Shown in pieces: positions 43,530-54,056 of a stretch of DNA of 64,000 bases. The stretch covers positions 43,403,948 to 43,467,947 of the forward strand of contig OX638370.1 in the NCBI GenBank assembly GCA_951812925.1, written 5' to 3'. Numbering within the stretch: position 1 is the first letter of the stretch; each line of letters starts with the position of its first letter. Origin of the DNA: Calliopum simillimum (lineage: Eukaryota > Arthropoda > Insecta > Diptera > Lauxaniidae). The translations under genes were made by a program, and so were the position numbers. Below the pieces are notes generated by a model. The model was not told the DNA's origin. It saw only the letters and a list, made by a program, of their open reading frames with translations, and made no database searches.

Positions 43530-43740
43530 ATACGACGTACATACACACATATTTGTTTATCGAAAATTGGTTGACATATAAAATATGTGATCCACTAAGA
43601 TATATAAATAAGACTTGTACCTCATAAGTAATATGAAAAATATTGTTCATACACACACAGACACATACATATTTGCATACCGAAAATCGGTGGACACATG
43701 AAATATGTGAGATATACAAATAACAAGTCTTATCATGATA
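43530..43740. repeat. Two ~125-bp tandem units
   Basis: ACATACACACATATTTG...CGAAAATTGGTTGACAT is repeated as ACACATACATATTTGCAT...CGAAAATCGGTGGACACAT. Both units end in an ATATGTGA word, followed by AAGACTTGT in one and ACAAGTCTTA in inverse in the other. Noncoding interior of the Polinton-like element. Confidence 0.55.
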
Positions 43741-44002
43741 AGTTTTAATATTTTCACCCAGTCTGAAGTTTCTGATAACCTGATACATTAATTTCAAATT
43801 CATATTGAAATTCTGGTCTAGGGGAGGGGGTACGTGGATATGAGTTTGATTATCTTGACCTTTGTTAGATTGTCATGGATCCTACATATATCAGTTGGAC
43901 GAAAAAATGTTATAAATGTATAATAGTGTAAGTACCTAATATACAAAATCTATTTTTTACATATAAAAACATTATATTCGCCAGATAGCATGATTTTAAT
44001 AC

Positions 44003-44364
44003 CTTATAATATGAGTCATCGCTTCCGGTAACAATAAGTTTTAGAACTACCTCCATAATCTACTAAGGTATATGTTCACCATAACCCCATTAGCATATAA
44101 AACAACAACAAAAAATAAAAAACATAAGAAACAACAAAAAATGACCTATAAAAATATCTTTAGAAAAATTCAACTAGGAAAAAAAATTCTGTCTCCTTCA
44201 GCAGCAATTCTGCCAAGATATACTAGGAAGGGGCTCCTACAGGAGCAATTCTGCCAAGATGTACTAGGAAGGGGGAAAATTCTGCCACGATGTACTAGGA
44301 AGGGGGAAAATTCTGCCAGGGGCCTCTGCCAGGAGTGCGCTCGAACATACGAATACACCCTACT
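44003..44364. repeat. Right terminal inverted repeat, Polinton-like element
   Basis: Inverse of 39379-39740, differing at very few positions; the two arms have hardly diverged. It ends GAATACACCCTACT directly before the AGCACG duplication. Confidence 0.85.
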
Positions 44365-44370
44365 AGCACG

Positions 44371-44650
44371 TCTTGTGCTATTGCCCGGCGCTAACCAGAC
44401 GCAGAATGGCAACTCTTGGGCAGGCTATGTTCGGCTCCATAAATGAGATAGCTGGAATAGCATTATCGAAACTAATGAATTTCGCCTTAAAAACTGGAAC
44501 CTTCGATATAGATGAAAATCATAAAGCCAGAACACTGCTATTCTCCTAACTGAAGGGAGTTTTGTGGTAACGCTATGGACCTAGTTGGTCTATGTGAGGT
44601 TTTTGCTTACGCGATTACCGCAACACTAACCTAACCTAACCTAAGTGTTT
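44371..44650 (+). pseudogene. LINE 3' end, right piece and tail
   Basis: The frame continues from the left piece: VLCYCPALTRRRMATLGQ, then MFGSINEIAGIALSKLMNF, then ENHKARTLLFS and TAA (44548-44550). C.CPAL...R...LG is the second half of the CCHC finger and C-terminus of LOA/R1-like LINEs. The ~85-bp 3' UTR ends in CTAACCTAACCTAACCTAA (44627-44645). It is a 5'-truncated copy later split by the Polinton-like element. Confidence 0.65.
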
Positions 44651-45249
44651 AACTATCTAAATTCACAAAGTTTTCAATTTAATTTTTAAAATTTTGTAAT
44701 TTCTAAAAATTGGCCAGTGTGGTATAGTCGGGCTTCGCTAATGTGGTATATGAACATTTGTTGATATTCTTTACATTATTTGATTGCTGTTTATTTTTTA
44801 ATAAAAACTATGAGTTTGAGAACCAATGAAAATGTTATTTGAACTTATTTCATGCCTTTCAAACTTTATATTTGGTTGTATGGTTAAGTATACCACATTT
44901 CCCTACTTATATGTACCACATTACCTGCCCACTTTACAAGTACTGATCAGTATATATAACACATTGCGCCACCATATATACCACATTACCTGCCAACTTT
45001 TTGAAAACAGCTTTTTTGACTTTTTCAGATTTTGCTCAATAACTTTTTTTAATGAAATTGCACACATTTTATTGAAATATATTCTGTAGCCAATACTTCA
45101 ATGATCAACATAACAAAAATTGACTGAAATTGATTAAACGCTTCGTTTCAAATTCCAACTAAAAATTAGCTATACCACAATAGCAACAGTTCCCTTACTA
45201 CACTTTTTAAATTAATAATACTTACCTGCATGGTTTTGTTTCTGGGCAT

Positions 45250-45813
45250 TACTGAAGTAACTTTGTGCGTAGAATCCAAATTTGATGTAAAAACTGGGCA
45301 ATCACCTCAAGGTTTGAGATATTTGAGGTAAAATATACGAAAAAGGGCTATTATGGTTATTTTTGAGGTTAGATGTAGTCTGCACAAAATTAATTGAATT
45401 ATTTTTTTTTTACCTAATTTACCATGTAGTAATATTCTGTTCGTTCGAAAAATGAGCTACGTGTAAGAGGTGCCATAGGATACTTTCTTCAAAAGTTATG
45501 ACAGATTTAAGATGAAATCTTGAAATCCCATATAACGGGTAAAATGACACAAGCTTTATATTCATGGTGTCATCTTAAATCGGCCATAACTTTTGAAAGA
45601 TGTATTGTTTGGCACACTTTAAGAGCTCATTTTAAAGAAAAAGAGTGATATTTAGCAATGGATTATAGAAAAGAAAATTACAAAAATTTTGTGCAGTCTG
45701 CAACGAACCTCAGACATAACAAAAATACTAATTTATCGTATATTAAACCTCAAATATCTCAATTTTCGAAAAATCTAATGCAGAAATTATGCTCACTTTT
45801 CCGGATGTAACTT
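45250..45813. repeat. Foldback element E
   Basis: Imperfect palindrome centred near 45535-45544. Inverted partners include GAGATATTTGAGGT with ACCTCAAATATCTC, GTCTGCACAAAATT with AATTTTGTGCAGTC-like sequence, and CAAAAGTTATG with CATAACTTTTG near the centre. Arms are ~250 bp, with no frame. It adjoins the TIR of the TA-flanked element. Confidence 0.65.
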
Positions 45814-46755
45814 AGACTAGTACCATCTTTAGTATTTTCTAATAATAAATTGAAAATCGAACTTCATATTTTTCTTTTTTGTCTGCCTATTGCAAAGAGA
45901 CTTTGAATAGTTTGAAATTTCGGAAAAATAAGCTAACTGACAAAAAATTTCTTTAAAAAATATTTAGATTTTTCCACAGAAACTCAAAATATATTTAAAT
46001 GTTTTAAACTAAATTGCATTATCAATACCATCGGCTATTTTATCCATTTTTATTTTAGAAAAAAACAAATTATTTTAATTACTTTTTAATAATTGAAAAA
46101 AAGAGTTAAAATCACTACTTTTTGCCGTTTTTTCAGTAAAATGCAAATGCATCAACTTTGGCACATTGCTGAAGAACGGAAAATTATTTTTACCAAAAAA
46201 GTGTGCTTTTTGACCTATAGTGCTTTGTGTAAATTTAATGCTTATTAAACATAAATCCAATGAATGTCATTTCAATGTCACTAGGTATTTCAAAAAAATA
46301 ATGAATTTGTCAGCTTATCGCATAACAAATAACTTCCTCGTAATGCGCATTGTCAAACGTCACTCTGATGTCTTCAATACAACATAATTAAATAAATAAT
46401 TAATAATAACAAGAATCGTGCAAAATTTTGTTATTCTGATTCTTAAAAAAACTAATCACTAAAAATTGTTTTTTTTTTTTAATTTTTATTTAACATTATA
46501 TTTCCGTTTCATTACGAGTACATCTCGCAAATGATTCAAGAGAATCGGATGATAAGTGAGTATTTTGTGTACACGGAGATAACAATTGATAATAATTAAA
46601 ACAATATTTTTAAGTTGAAAAAATTAATATTTGAATTGGCTTATTTGAAAATAGAATCAGTCCATAAACTTGGAAAATTTGAGCTTTTGGTAGCAATAGT
46701 AAAGTAGCTATTTATGCTCTGTTTAGATCACGGTTTCATCATAAATTACTCAAAC
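45814..46755. other. No gene recognised
   Basis: AT-rich sequence with only short, low-complexity open frames. No repeat family shared with the rest of the window was noticed. Confidence 0.4.
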
Positions 46756-46756
46756 A

Positions 46757-47411
46757 AGTAAGGGTGTAACTTTTGGCCTGGCCAAAAAATAAATACCCTA
46801 AGCAACAGTATTTTGAAAATTTTGCTTCTAAGGGAGGTGCCACACCTTCTTGTCCGAGTTCACCCAATTTTTGGTTGAGAGCTTTCATTTATAGTTTTTA
46901 GTGCTTGAGTGAAATTAAATTGGATCATCTGAAAAAACTCTTGCAGTATATCATTTTGAAACTTTTGCTTATATGGGAGGTGCCACGCCCCCTTGTCCGA
47001 TTTCACCCAATTTTTGGTTGAGAGCTTTCATTTACAATTCTTAGTGTCTGAGTCACATTTTTCGAATATCTCAAAAACCGCTTTCAGTATAGCGTTGTGA
47101 AGCTTTTGCTTATATGGGTGGTGCCACGCCCTCTTATTCGAATTAGCCTAGTTTTTGGTCAAAGCTTGCGCTAACTATTCATAGTATTTATGTGTTTGCG
47201 TTGTCGTGAAAAATACTCCTAAAGTTACATTTTGAATCTATTTTTTGTATGGGCGGTAGGCGTGTCCGTTGACCGATTTCGCCATTTTCAATCCCATGAT
47301 CTAACGTGAACGATGGAGGCAGTGGTCTAATTTCATTGAATTATCTTGCTCAGTTTTCACAAAAATATTTCCACGCACAGCCAGCCAGCCAGCCAGACAG
47401 ACGGACATGGC
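46757..47411 (+). mobile_element. DINE-1-like Helentron, copy 4 (3'-truncated)
   Basis: It begins AGTAAGGGTGTAACTTTTGG and holds the GGGAGGTGCCACGCCC tandem units, a short CAGC block and GACAGACGGACATGGCT. There it is cut by the inverted-repeat element at 47414. The usual downstream tail and terminal hairpin do not reappear on the far side. Confidence 0.8.
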
Positions 47412-47413
47412 TA

Positions 47414-48068
47414 AGCCACGCCTTAAATTGTGTATGACATTAAAATATTTATTTTTATGGGGTACTTATTTGCATTTATTATAATTAATATTTTTATAGC
47501 CAGTCATTAAATGCAAAAGATATGTTCAATAACCTTAATTAAAAACAAATACAAAAAAAATCTAAGATTGCGTAAGCACATTTTTACAAATTTATGAGAA
47601 AGCATCAACAAATGAGGAGTGGCCGTACCAAAGGGCCTAAGTACCATTACGAGACAAAAGTAGTGTCATAATATGAATTGGGCGACATTTTGTTAGAAAT
47701 GATTAAAATGTTTTCTGTTTTCACGAAATATTTACTTGATGGTGTGGAATTGGCATTTTTTTAAAAAAATTATACCGGTCAAATAACCGACTATTATGGC
47801 ACATAATATACATGACATTAGTTTTGCCTCATAATGGTACTTAGGCCCTTTGGTACGGCCACTCCTCATTTGTTGATGCTTTCTCATAAATTTGTAAAAA
47901 TGTGCTTACACAATCTTAGATTTTTTTTTGTATTTGATTTAAATTAAGGTTAATGAACATATCTTTTGCATTTAATGACTGGCTATAAAAATATTAATTA
48001 TATAAAATGCAAATAAGTACCTCATAAAAATAAATATTTTAATGTCATACACAATTTAAGGCGTGGCT
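47414..48068. mobile_element. 655-bp inverted-repeat MITE with TA flanks
   Basis: Ends AGCCACGCCTTAAATTGTGT and its perfect inverse, flanked by TA (47412-47413 and 48069-48070). Arms of ~250 bp (to about 47665 and from about 47812) are almost identical over their full length. Inner arm words include GAGGAGTGGCCGTACC and AAAGGGCCTAAGTACCATTA. The ~145-bp centre is unpaired. TA flanks suggest mobilisation by a Tc1/mariner-type transposase. Confidence 0.8.
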
Positions 48069-48070
48069 TA

Positions 48071-48717
48071 GGTAAGATGTATTAAAAGTACAACTTTATC
48101 AATATAAAGGGTGTTTTGAGATTGAAATTGAAGATTGTAGAAATTGTAGATAATTTAAATTCAGAGTGATGCAAAAAGTTTTCGAGCATGTTTCTACCAA
48201 GTTTTCCGTTTTGATTGAGTTAAAGCATTAAATCTTTCCTGGCTTGTGGGTTGACCAATAAAAACCCGAAAAGAACCGAGCCTTTTGTTTTTGGTCATCA
48301 TTTGTTTAATGATCTTAAAAAAAATGCCACTTATTGTTTTACCTAAAGGTTAATGAACCCGTTATCGTATTTATGATAAGCTTTTATTCATTTCTCAATT
48401 AGAAAAACATGAAGTATACATTTTTTGGGATGCCTTATACTTTTGGCCAAGGCTGTATATATTTTTTTTTAATTTTTAAAATGATCCTAAACTATGAAAA
48501 CTAAGAAACTTATCACGAAGAATATTATAATGTTCTTTTTTATGAAAAATTGCTTGCTCTACCCAATGGTTTTAGACCCATTCGTCTTAGTTTTCTCTTT
48601 TATAAGAGGTACACAAAACTGTTTGGAAATGTATGGTAAAATAAAAACAGAAGTAAGATTCGACACTTATAAATATTAATATTTAGCTTATAAGGGCTCT
48701 TCTTGCACCATAATTAT
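48071..48717. other. No gene recognised
   Basis: AT-rich sequence after the inverted-repeat MITE. Only a short incidental frame (48494-48679). Confidence 0.4.
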
Positions 48718-50410
48718 CAGTACCTGGAGACTGATCCCCGCTCGTTCAACAATCTGATTTTATTATTTAAGACGATGTTTTTATTCATAGCTATTTTTTG
48801 TTATGAAACTTATAACCTCTAATGATCATGCTTTCAAAATGATAAATAAACCGATGAGAATAATAATAAGAAAAAACTCGGAAAATATCGAATGGTATAG
48901 AAAAATTTCAAAACCTCAAATTTTTTTTTGGTGAAATAGAATGCCCTAAAATAAATAAATGGGATATGCCACAAACCCAAAATATTTCGTTACTTGTATG
49001 GGGGCTGAAATATCTTATCTTCAAAGGATCATAGCTTGGAAAATAGAGTCCAATTGTAAAATCCGAAAGGATATTTTGATAAGGAAGATTGTGGCTATTC
49101 GATGCTGTTAATAAAAAAGAATTTTACCTTTTCTTGTAGCTATGCTGTATTGACGTTATCTTCAAATTCGGGCAATGATATTTCAAAATCCTGCACGTGT
49201 AACGAAAGTTCTGCAATGGAGACGGATTCAGCGTCAATTAAAAAGTTCATTCCATTGTTTTTTTTTTGCTCCTGAGTTATTAACCAAAATTTTTATTTTG
49301 ATAAAAAGTGGGCGTGGCAATTATTGAACAAAGCCTACTTTTCATTATGCTTTAGATAATTATGATACAGATCCGCATACCAAATTCCATCAAAATATGT
49401 TGTACCATTTGTGAGAAATAGTATTTAATGTGTTTTACTTGTATGGGAGGTTCCACGCACACCGGCGATATTTTGCCCACTTTCAGGTCATAGGTGTCTA
49501 ATAGCAAGTAGACTCCCTACAGTTAAATTCAGAAAGATTGCTTTAGTAGTTTTGTTTTTATAGTGTATTATATTTTTTGTGGGCGATGCGACGCCCTTCA
49601 ACGTATTTTCCTAATATAACGTTATATCACATATTAATTCTTGTTTTCAGTGGTAACATCTCCTAAATTACCATTAAAATGGTTGTAGTCGTTTTCAAGT
49701 AATATTGAATTAAAACCTTCAATGATTAAAAAGAGGGCGTGGCACTTCTTCGATACCGGCCGCTTTGCGGTTATTAAAAGGAATTGATAAGCAGTACCTA
49801 CATACCAAATTTCATTGGAATATCTTGTAACATTTGCGAGATATAGCATTTTACGTATTTTGCTTGTATGGGAGGTTCCTCACGCAACTGCGATATTTTG
49901 CCCACTTTCAGATCAGAGATGTCCTATAGCGACTAGGCTCCTCACAGTTAATTTCAGAATGTTTGCTTCATTAGTTTTCTTTTTATACCGTTTTATATTT
50001 TTGTGGGCGGTGCCACGCCCTTCAACGAGTTTTCCCAATATAACAGTGTATTATATAATAGTCTCTGTTTGTAGAAGTAACACCTCCTAAATTTTCATTA
50101 AAATTGTTGGAGTCGTTTTCGAGTAATATTGAATTAAAATTTTCAAAGGCCAAAATTTAGGCGTGGCACTTCTTCGATCCCACTCACTTTTTTTCTGTGA
50201 CAAGGTATTATTAAGCCGTACCCGCTCACCAAATTTAATTTAAATAATCCATTAATACGAACTTGTACAGTCAAATTTGCAATGAACAACAACCGACGCT
50301 ACAAATATTAACTTGGAAATTGGTGACATATCCCAAGAGGAAAAATTTCTAGCGCTTCTGATCCAAGCACTTCAAAAGTGCTTGGCCCCATAGAAATTTA
50401 GAAGCACTAT

Positions 50411-50860
50411 CACAATGATTTTTTATAAGGCTGCAGTAAGAACAACGTGAGTTCGAACCCAGCCAGGGAGATTTTTTTTTTTTACTTTTTTTACTTTTTT
50501 TTACTTTTTTTTTGCTTTATTTTTTTTTTTAATTAAATATGTTTTATTCAACATCTTTTATTTCTCTTTTCTATTTTCCTTTCTCTTATTAATTTACTTT
50601 TGTTTAACCGAATTGAAATTGATTACACAATGATTCCATATAAGGCTGCTGTAAGAACAACGTGAGTTCGAACCCAGCCCGGGTGATTTTTTTTTCCGTT
50701 TTTTTATTTGTTTTTGCTTTATTTTTTTTTTTTTTATTAAAATATTTTTTATTCCACCTTTTTTATTTCACTTTTCTATTTTAATTTCTCATTTTTATTT
50801 ACTTTTGCTTACTTGAATTGAAACTGATTGCACAATGATTCTATGTAATGCTGCAGGACA
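50411..50860. repeat. ~208-bp T-rich tandem units with B-box-like word
   Basis: CACAATGATT...ATAAGGCTGC...GTAAGAACAACGTGAGTTCG followed by AACCCAGCC recurs at about 50411 and 50622. A third, incomplete unit starts near 50828. Each word is followed by long T runs. AGTTCGAACCC resembles the internal B box of tRNA genes; no A box was found at the proper distance. Confidence 0.6.
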
Positions 50861-50893
50861 ACATTTGCTTAATATACAAATTTAATACCTCTT

Positions 50894-50995
50894 CATATCA
50901 TCGGGCGTTGGTGGAGTGGTCTAAAGGGTTAGTAAATGTAAGAAAAAAATATCAAGCACGCGGAGGGTCGTGGATTCAAATCCTGGCGCGGCCAG
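50894..50995 (+). ncRNA. tRNA-like sequence, probably SINE-derived
   Basis: GGCGTTGGTGGAGTGGTCTA (A-box-like, TGGTGGAGTGG) is followed about 70 nt later by GTGGATTCAAATCCTGG (B-box-like) and then a long T run, as in Pol III terminators. The spacing and the extra middle sequence suggest a Ser/Leu-type tRNA relic. A clean acceptor stem cannot be formed, so it is not called a functional tRNA. Confidence 0.4.
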
Positions 50996-51235
50996 TTTTT
51001 TTTTTTTCTTTTTTTTTTTTCTTTTTTTTAATTTATTGAAAAAACGCTTACCGCAGCATTTCAAATAAGCGCTTTAAAAACTCTTTTTTGGTAAGGCTGC
51101 GATAAGCTTTTGCTCGCTTACATCCTATGACATGCAATGTTAAAAAGAAAGTATTGTTCTTACGGAGCGGAAGCGCTTATTGGTGAAAGGGATGCACTTC
51201 AGAAGGGTTTTTGAAGCACTTCTTTTCCCCTTGGG

Positions 51236-51800
51236 ATGTTTCGGCTATTACCACATACACATATATATATTTGCATATATATATATAAACATAGCCTCAT
51301 CAGACCTATTTTAGTTAATCTTTGCTTCTTACTAGAATCGAACCTGCAGCCTTCTGCATTCTAATGAAAGAGTGCAGCAAGCCTCTACCACTTAGGCCAC
51401 GCTACGGAACGATCTACCTCGTCAAAGATCCTCACATAAATAACACTGTTGTTGTTGTTATTTATGTAAGTACACTTGTTGCTATCAGCTGTGTTCATTG
51501 GAGTGCATTCAACATAATAAACAATTAAGAAAATATTTCCAATGAACACAGCTGATAGCAACAAGTGTACTTACATAAATAACAACAACAACAGTGTTAT
51601 TTATGTGAGGATCTTTGACGAGGTAGATCGTTCCGTAGCGTGGCCTAAGTGGTAGAGGCCTGCTGCACTCTTTCATTAGAATGCAGAATGCTGCAGGTTC
51701 GATTCTAGTAAGAAGGAAAGATTAACTAAAATAGGTCTGATGAGGCTATGTACATATATATATATGCAAATATATATATGTGTATGTGGTAATAGCCGTA
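51236..51800. repeat. Palindrome of two head-to-head tRNA-like arms
   Basis: The arms (about 51236-51500 and 51536-51800) are almost perfect inverses around a ~35-bp centre. The right arm, on the plus strand, has a perfect A box TGGCCTAAGTGG (51641-51652) and a B box GGTTCGATTCT (51696-51706; 10 of 11 matches to consensus). The left arm has the same on the minus strand (A box 51388-51399, B box 51334-51344). Between the boxes TGCACTC/GAATGCA can form an anticodon-arm-like stem. It looks like an inverted duplication of a tRNA-derived SINE head. Confidence 0.65.
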
Positions 51801-52157
51801 ACATATGTCACCAATTTCTAAGTTAATATTTGTAGCGTCGGTTGTTGTTCATTGCAAATTTGACTGTACAAATTCGTATTAATGGAATATTCAAAAATAG
51901 CAGTCTTAAAAAGCAAAATTAAAAATCATTTTAATTTGTGAAAAATCATTTAATTTAAATAACTTGAATGGTTTGCGAGTTATGACTAAATCAATTTTAA
52001 AATTTAGGGCAGTGCCACGCCCCCTGGTGAGCATTACCAAAGTTCAAACTTAGCTCATTCTTCATTGTATGCTAATATCTAACACTGTTCCAAGTTTGAT
52101 TAAAATCGATGCATCCGTTCTCGAGAAAAATTTGGGCACATATATATTTATAAACAT

Positions 52158-53630
52158 CAGACTTGGGGGTAATGCACTAAATTTTTTAGTCATTGAGCTT
52201 TTCACTAATATTTAATGAATACTTTGATAGTGAAACTTTTTCCACTACCACTAAATCTAATTAGAGATAGTGAAAATTTTCTCCATTAAATTTAGTGATA
52301 GTGGAAATTTTTTCACTATGAAAAAATTCATTTGATGGTAATGAAAAATTTTTCACTATCAAACAATTCATTAAATGATAGTGGAAAGTTTTTCACTATC
52401 ATTAAAATTTAATGAAAATATTCAATAAAAATTTCACTAAATTTAGTGATAATGAAAATTTGTTTCATTGAATTTAATGAAACATTAGTGGAAATTTTCA
52501 TTAAAGTTTCATTAAATTCAATGAAACAAAATTTTTCTATCACTAAATTTAATGAAGCTTCTAGTGAAACTTCTAAAGAAAATTTTCATTAAAGTTTCAT
52601 CAAATTCAATGAAACAAAATTTTACTATCACTAAATTTAATGAAGCTTCTAATGAAACTTTTAATAGAATTTTTCATTAAAATCCAAGCTGTTCGTTTAC
52701 TCCAAGGTTTTGCAAGTTTTTAGCCGAAATGCTCTCGTTTAAGCATAAAATGTACATGAATGAGAGCTTCTCGGGTAAAAACTTGCAAAATCTTCGAATA
52801 AACGAACAGACTGATTAAATTAAATTTATTGAAAGAGTTAGAATGAGTGGGAATAGTATCAGTTTGAAGGAGATTCATTAAAGTCGAATGCAAACACGAC
52901 TTTTAGTTTTTGAAGTTCTTCAGACCCAAATAATTTCTGCCCTTTGTCAACTAAATGCTTAAAACAGCTTTCGTAAGCTTTTAATGTTCACGCAATCGTC
53001 TCGTACAAGATCTCGAAGGAAAAATTTAAAGATATCAAAATATTTTGACCTAGCACGGCACATTTTGTCTTAATTGAATTGAAATTTCCAATAAAAAAAT
53101 CACTGAAGTTATTGAAAGTGAACATTTATTCATTGAATTTAATGAAACATTAATGAAGATTTTCATTAAAGTTTCATTAAATTTAGTGATAGTGAAAATT
53201 TGTTTCATTGGATTTAATGAAACATTAATGAAAATTTCCATTAAAGTTTCATTAAATTTAATGAAAGTGAAAATGTTTCATTAAATTTATTGCAACATTT
53301 ATTGAAAATTTTCATTAAAGTTTCATTAAATTCAATGGAACAAATTTTCACTTTCAATAGATTTAGTGATAATGGAATATTTGCCATTACCACTAAATCA
53401 ATTTTTTGATAGTGAATGAATTTTCACTATCACTAAATTTAGTGGAAATATTATTTAAAACTTTTAACTAAATTTAGTGATAATGAAAATCTTTTTCATT
53501 ACCACTTAATGAATTTTTTAATAGTGAAGGATTTTGCACTAACACTAAATAAATTACTTGATAGTGAATATTTTTTCACTAGCACTAAGTTTAGTGAAAA
53601 ATAAAATCTAATGCAAAACCCCCAAGTCTG
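52158..53630. mobile_element. Large non-autonomous hAT-like element, copy 2
   Basis: A 1,473-bp unit in opposite orientation to 6281-7950, with the same CAGACTTGGGGG ends. It is flanked by a perfect 8-bp duplication ATAAACAT (52150-52157 and 53631-53638). The internal order is the mirror of copy 1: degenerate TTTAGTGATAGTGAAAA repeats, the conserved hairpin (52690-52809) and the unique core (about 52815-53070). It is shorter mainly because the ~100-bp tandem array has fewer units. Confidence 0.8.
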
Positions 53631-53676
53631 ATAAACATATTGTACATACAATTTTAGCTCGTATAAGAAGAGAATT

Positions 53677-54055
53677 GTCTATTCTTGCAACTATTAAACC
53701 TATATGAGAGCAAAAATAAAATAAAAACTAAGCAGTCTAGCGTACACATATATTTTTTTAAATATTCAATTTGTGTGTCTTGCCCCCATTTTTTCCAGTG
53801 CATCTTAAAGCTTTTCTCATAATTATAAAGTTATCTCTCAAAAGTTTCTAATGAATAAATTGATAATCGTAAATTAGGGTGCGCTATCAATTTTGTTTAA
53901 ATGTGACGTAAAAGCGAAAAAAAAACAAAAACAAAAATTACACTGAAAACGCGAATGATGACAAAAGCCGCTGTGTGAAAAATAAAGCTTAAAAGATACC
54001 TGTTTGGTAAATAATTTGCACAGAAATTCATTGAAGTCAGGTTTGTCTGCCACAA
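53677..54055. other. Upstream region of the cuticle gene
   Basis: AT-rich sequence between repeat B and the candidate transcription start at 54059. No exon or transposon end recognised; it presumably holds the promoter-proximal control region. Confidence 0.4.
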
Positions 54056-54056
54056 C

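Larger units (their letters stand above)
39379..44364. mobile_element. Polinton/Maverick-like non-autonomous element
   Basis: A 4,986-bp unit flanked by a perfect 6-bp duplication AGCACG (39373-39378 and 44365-44370). It starts AGTAGGGTGTATTCG and ends with the exact inverse. TIRs of ~360 bp (39379-39740 and about 44003-44364) are nearly identical. AG...CT ends, 6-bp duplications and TIRs of hundreds of bp define Polintons, which are normally 15-20 kb with polymerase B, integrase, ATPase, protease and capsid genes. None of those is present here; only one Polinton-type gene remains (41864-43159). The insertion lies in a LINE frame that becomes continuous again if the element and one duplication are removed. 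Confidence 0.78.
39033..45195. mobile_element. TA-flanked TIR element split by LINE and Polinton-like insertions
   Basis: The left end GGGGAACTGATGCTATTGTG and the inverted right end AGGGAACTGTTGCTATTGTG continue into a shared GTATAG and are flanked by TA (39031-39032 and 45196-45197), as in Tc1/mariner/pogo elements. The remaining own sequence is about 39033-39280 and 44650-45195. Inside the right part TACCACATTACCTGCC recurs. The 69-codon open frame at 39073-39282 is not recognisable as a transposase. Confidence 0.55.
50248..51947. mobile_element. 1.7-kb composite inverted-repeat insertion with tRNA-like sequences
   Basis: The unit is bounded by the perfect 15-bp direct repeat ATTTAATTTAAATAA (50233-50247 and 51948-51962) and is absent from the homologous position of repeat B near 38580-38600. 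Outer arms (about 50248-50335 and 51807-51888) are inverted copies holding ATTGCAAATTTGACTGTACA. Inside are T-rich tandem units with a B-box-like GAGTTCGAACCC, a tRNA-like segment (50894-50995) and a near-perfect 560-bp palindrome of tRNA-like arms (51236-51800). No protein frame. A long AT-rich target duplication is typical of LINE-driven retrotransposition rather than of DNA transposition. Confidence 0.65.
48721..53676 (+). repeat. Unclassified repeat B, copy split by two insertions
   Basis: It starts TACCTGGAGACTGATCCCCG. Its own sequence is 48721-50247, then 51948-52157, then about 53639-53676, ending near TTTTAGCTCGTATAAGAAGA. Comparison with 37251-38830 gives the empty state of both insertion points: after CACCAAATTTAATTTAAATAA and before ATTGTACATACAATTT. 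GGGCGTGGC(A/G)-type words recur through it. Confidence 0.65.

Noticed and set aside
51322..51420. A functional tRNA gene in the palindrome arms
   Set aside because: A and B boxes are good, but box spacing is about 11 nt too long and a 7-bp acceptor stem could not be formed by eye. A tRNA-derived SINE head fits better.
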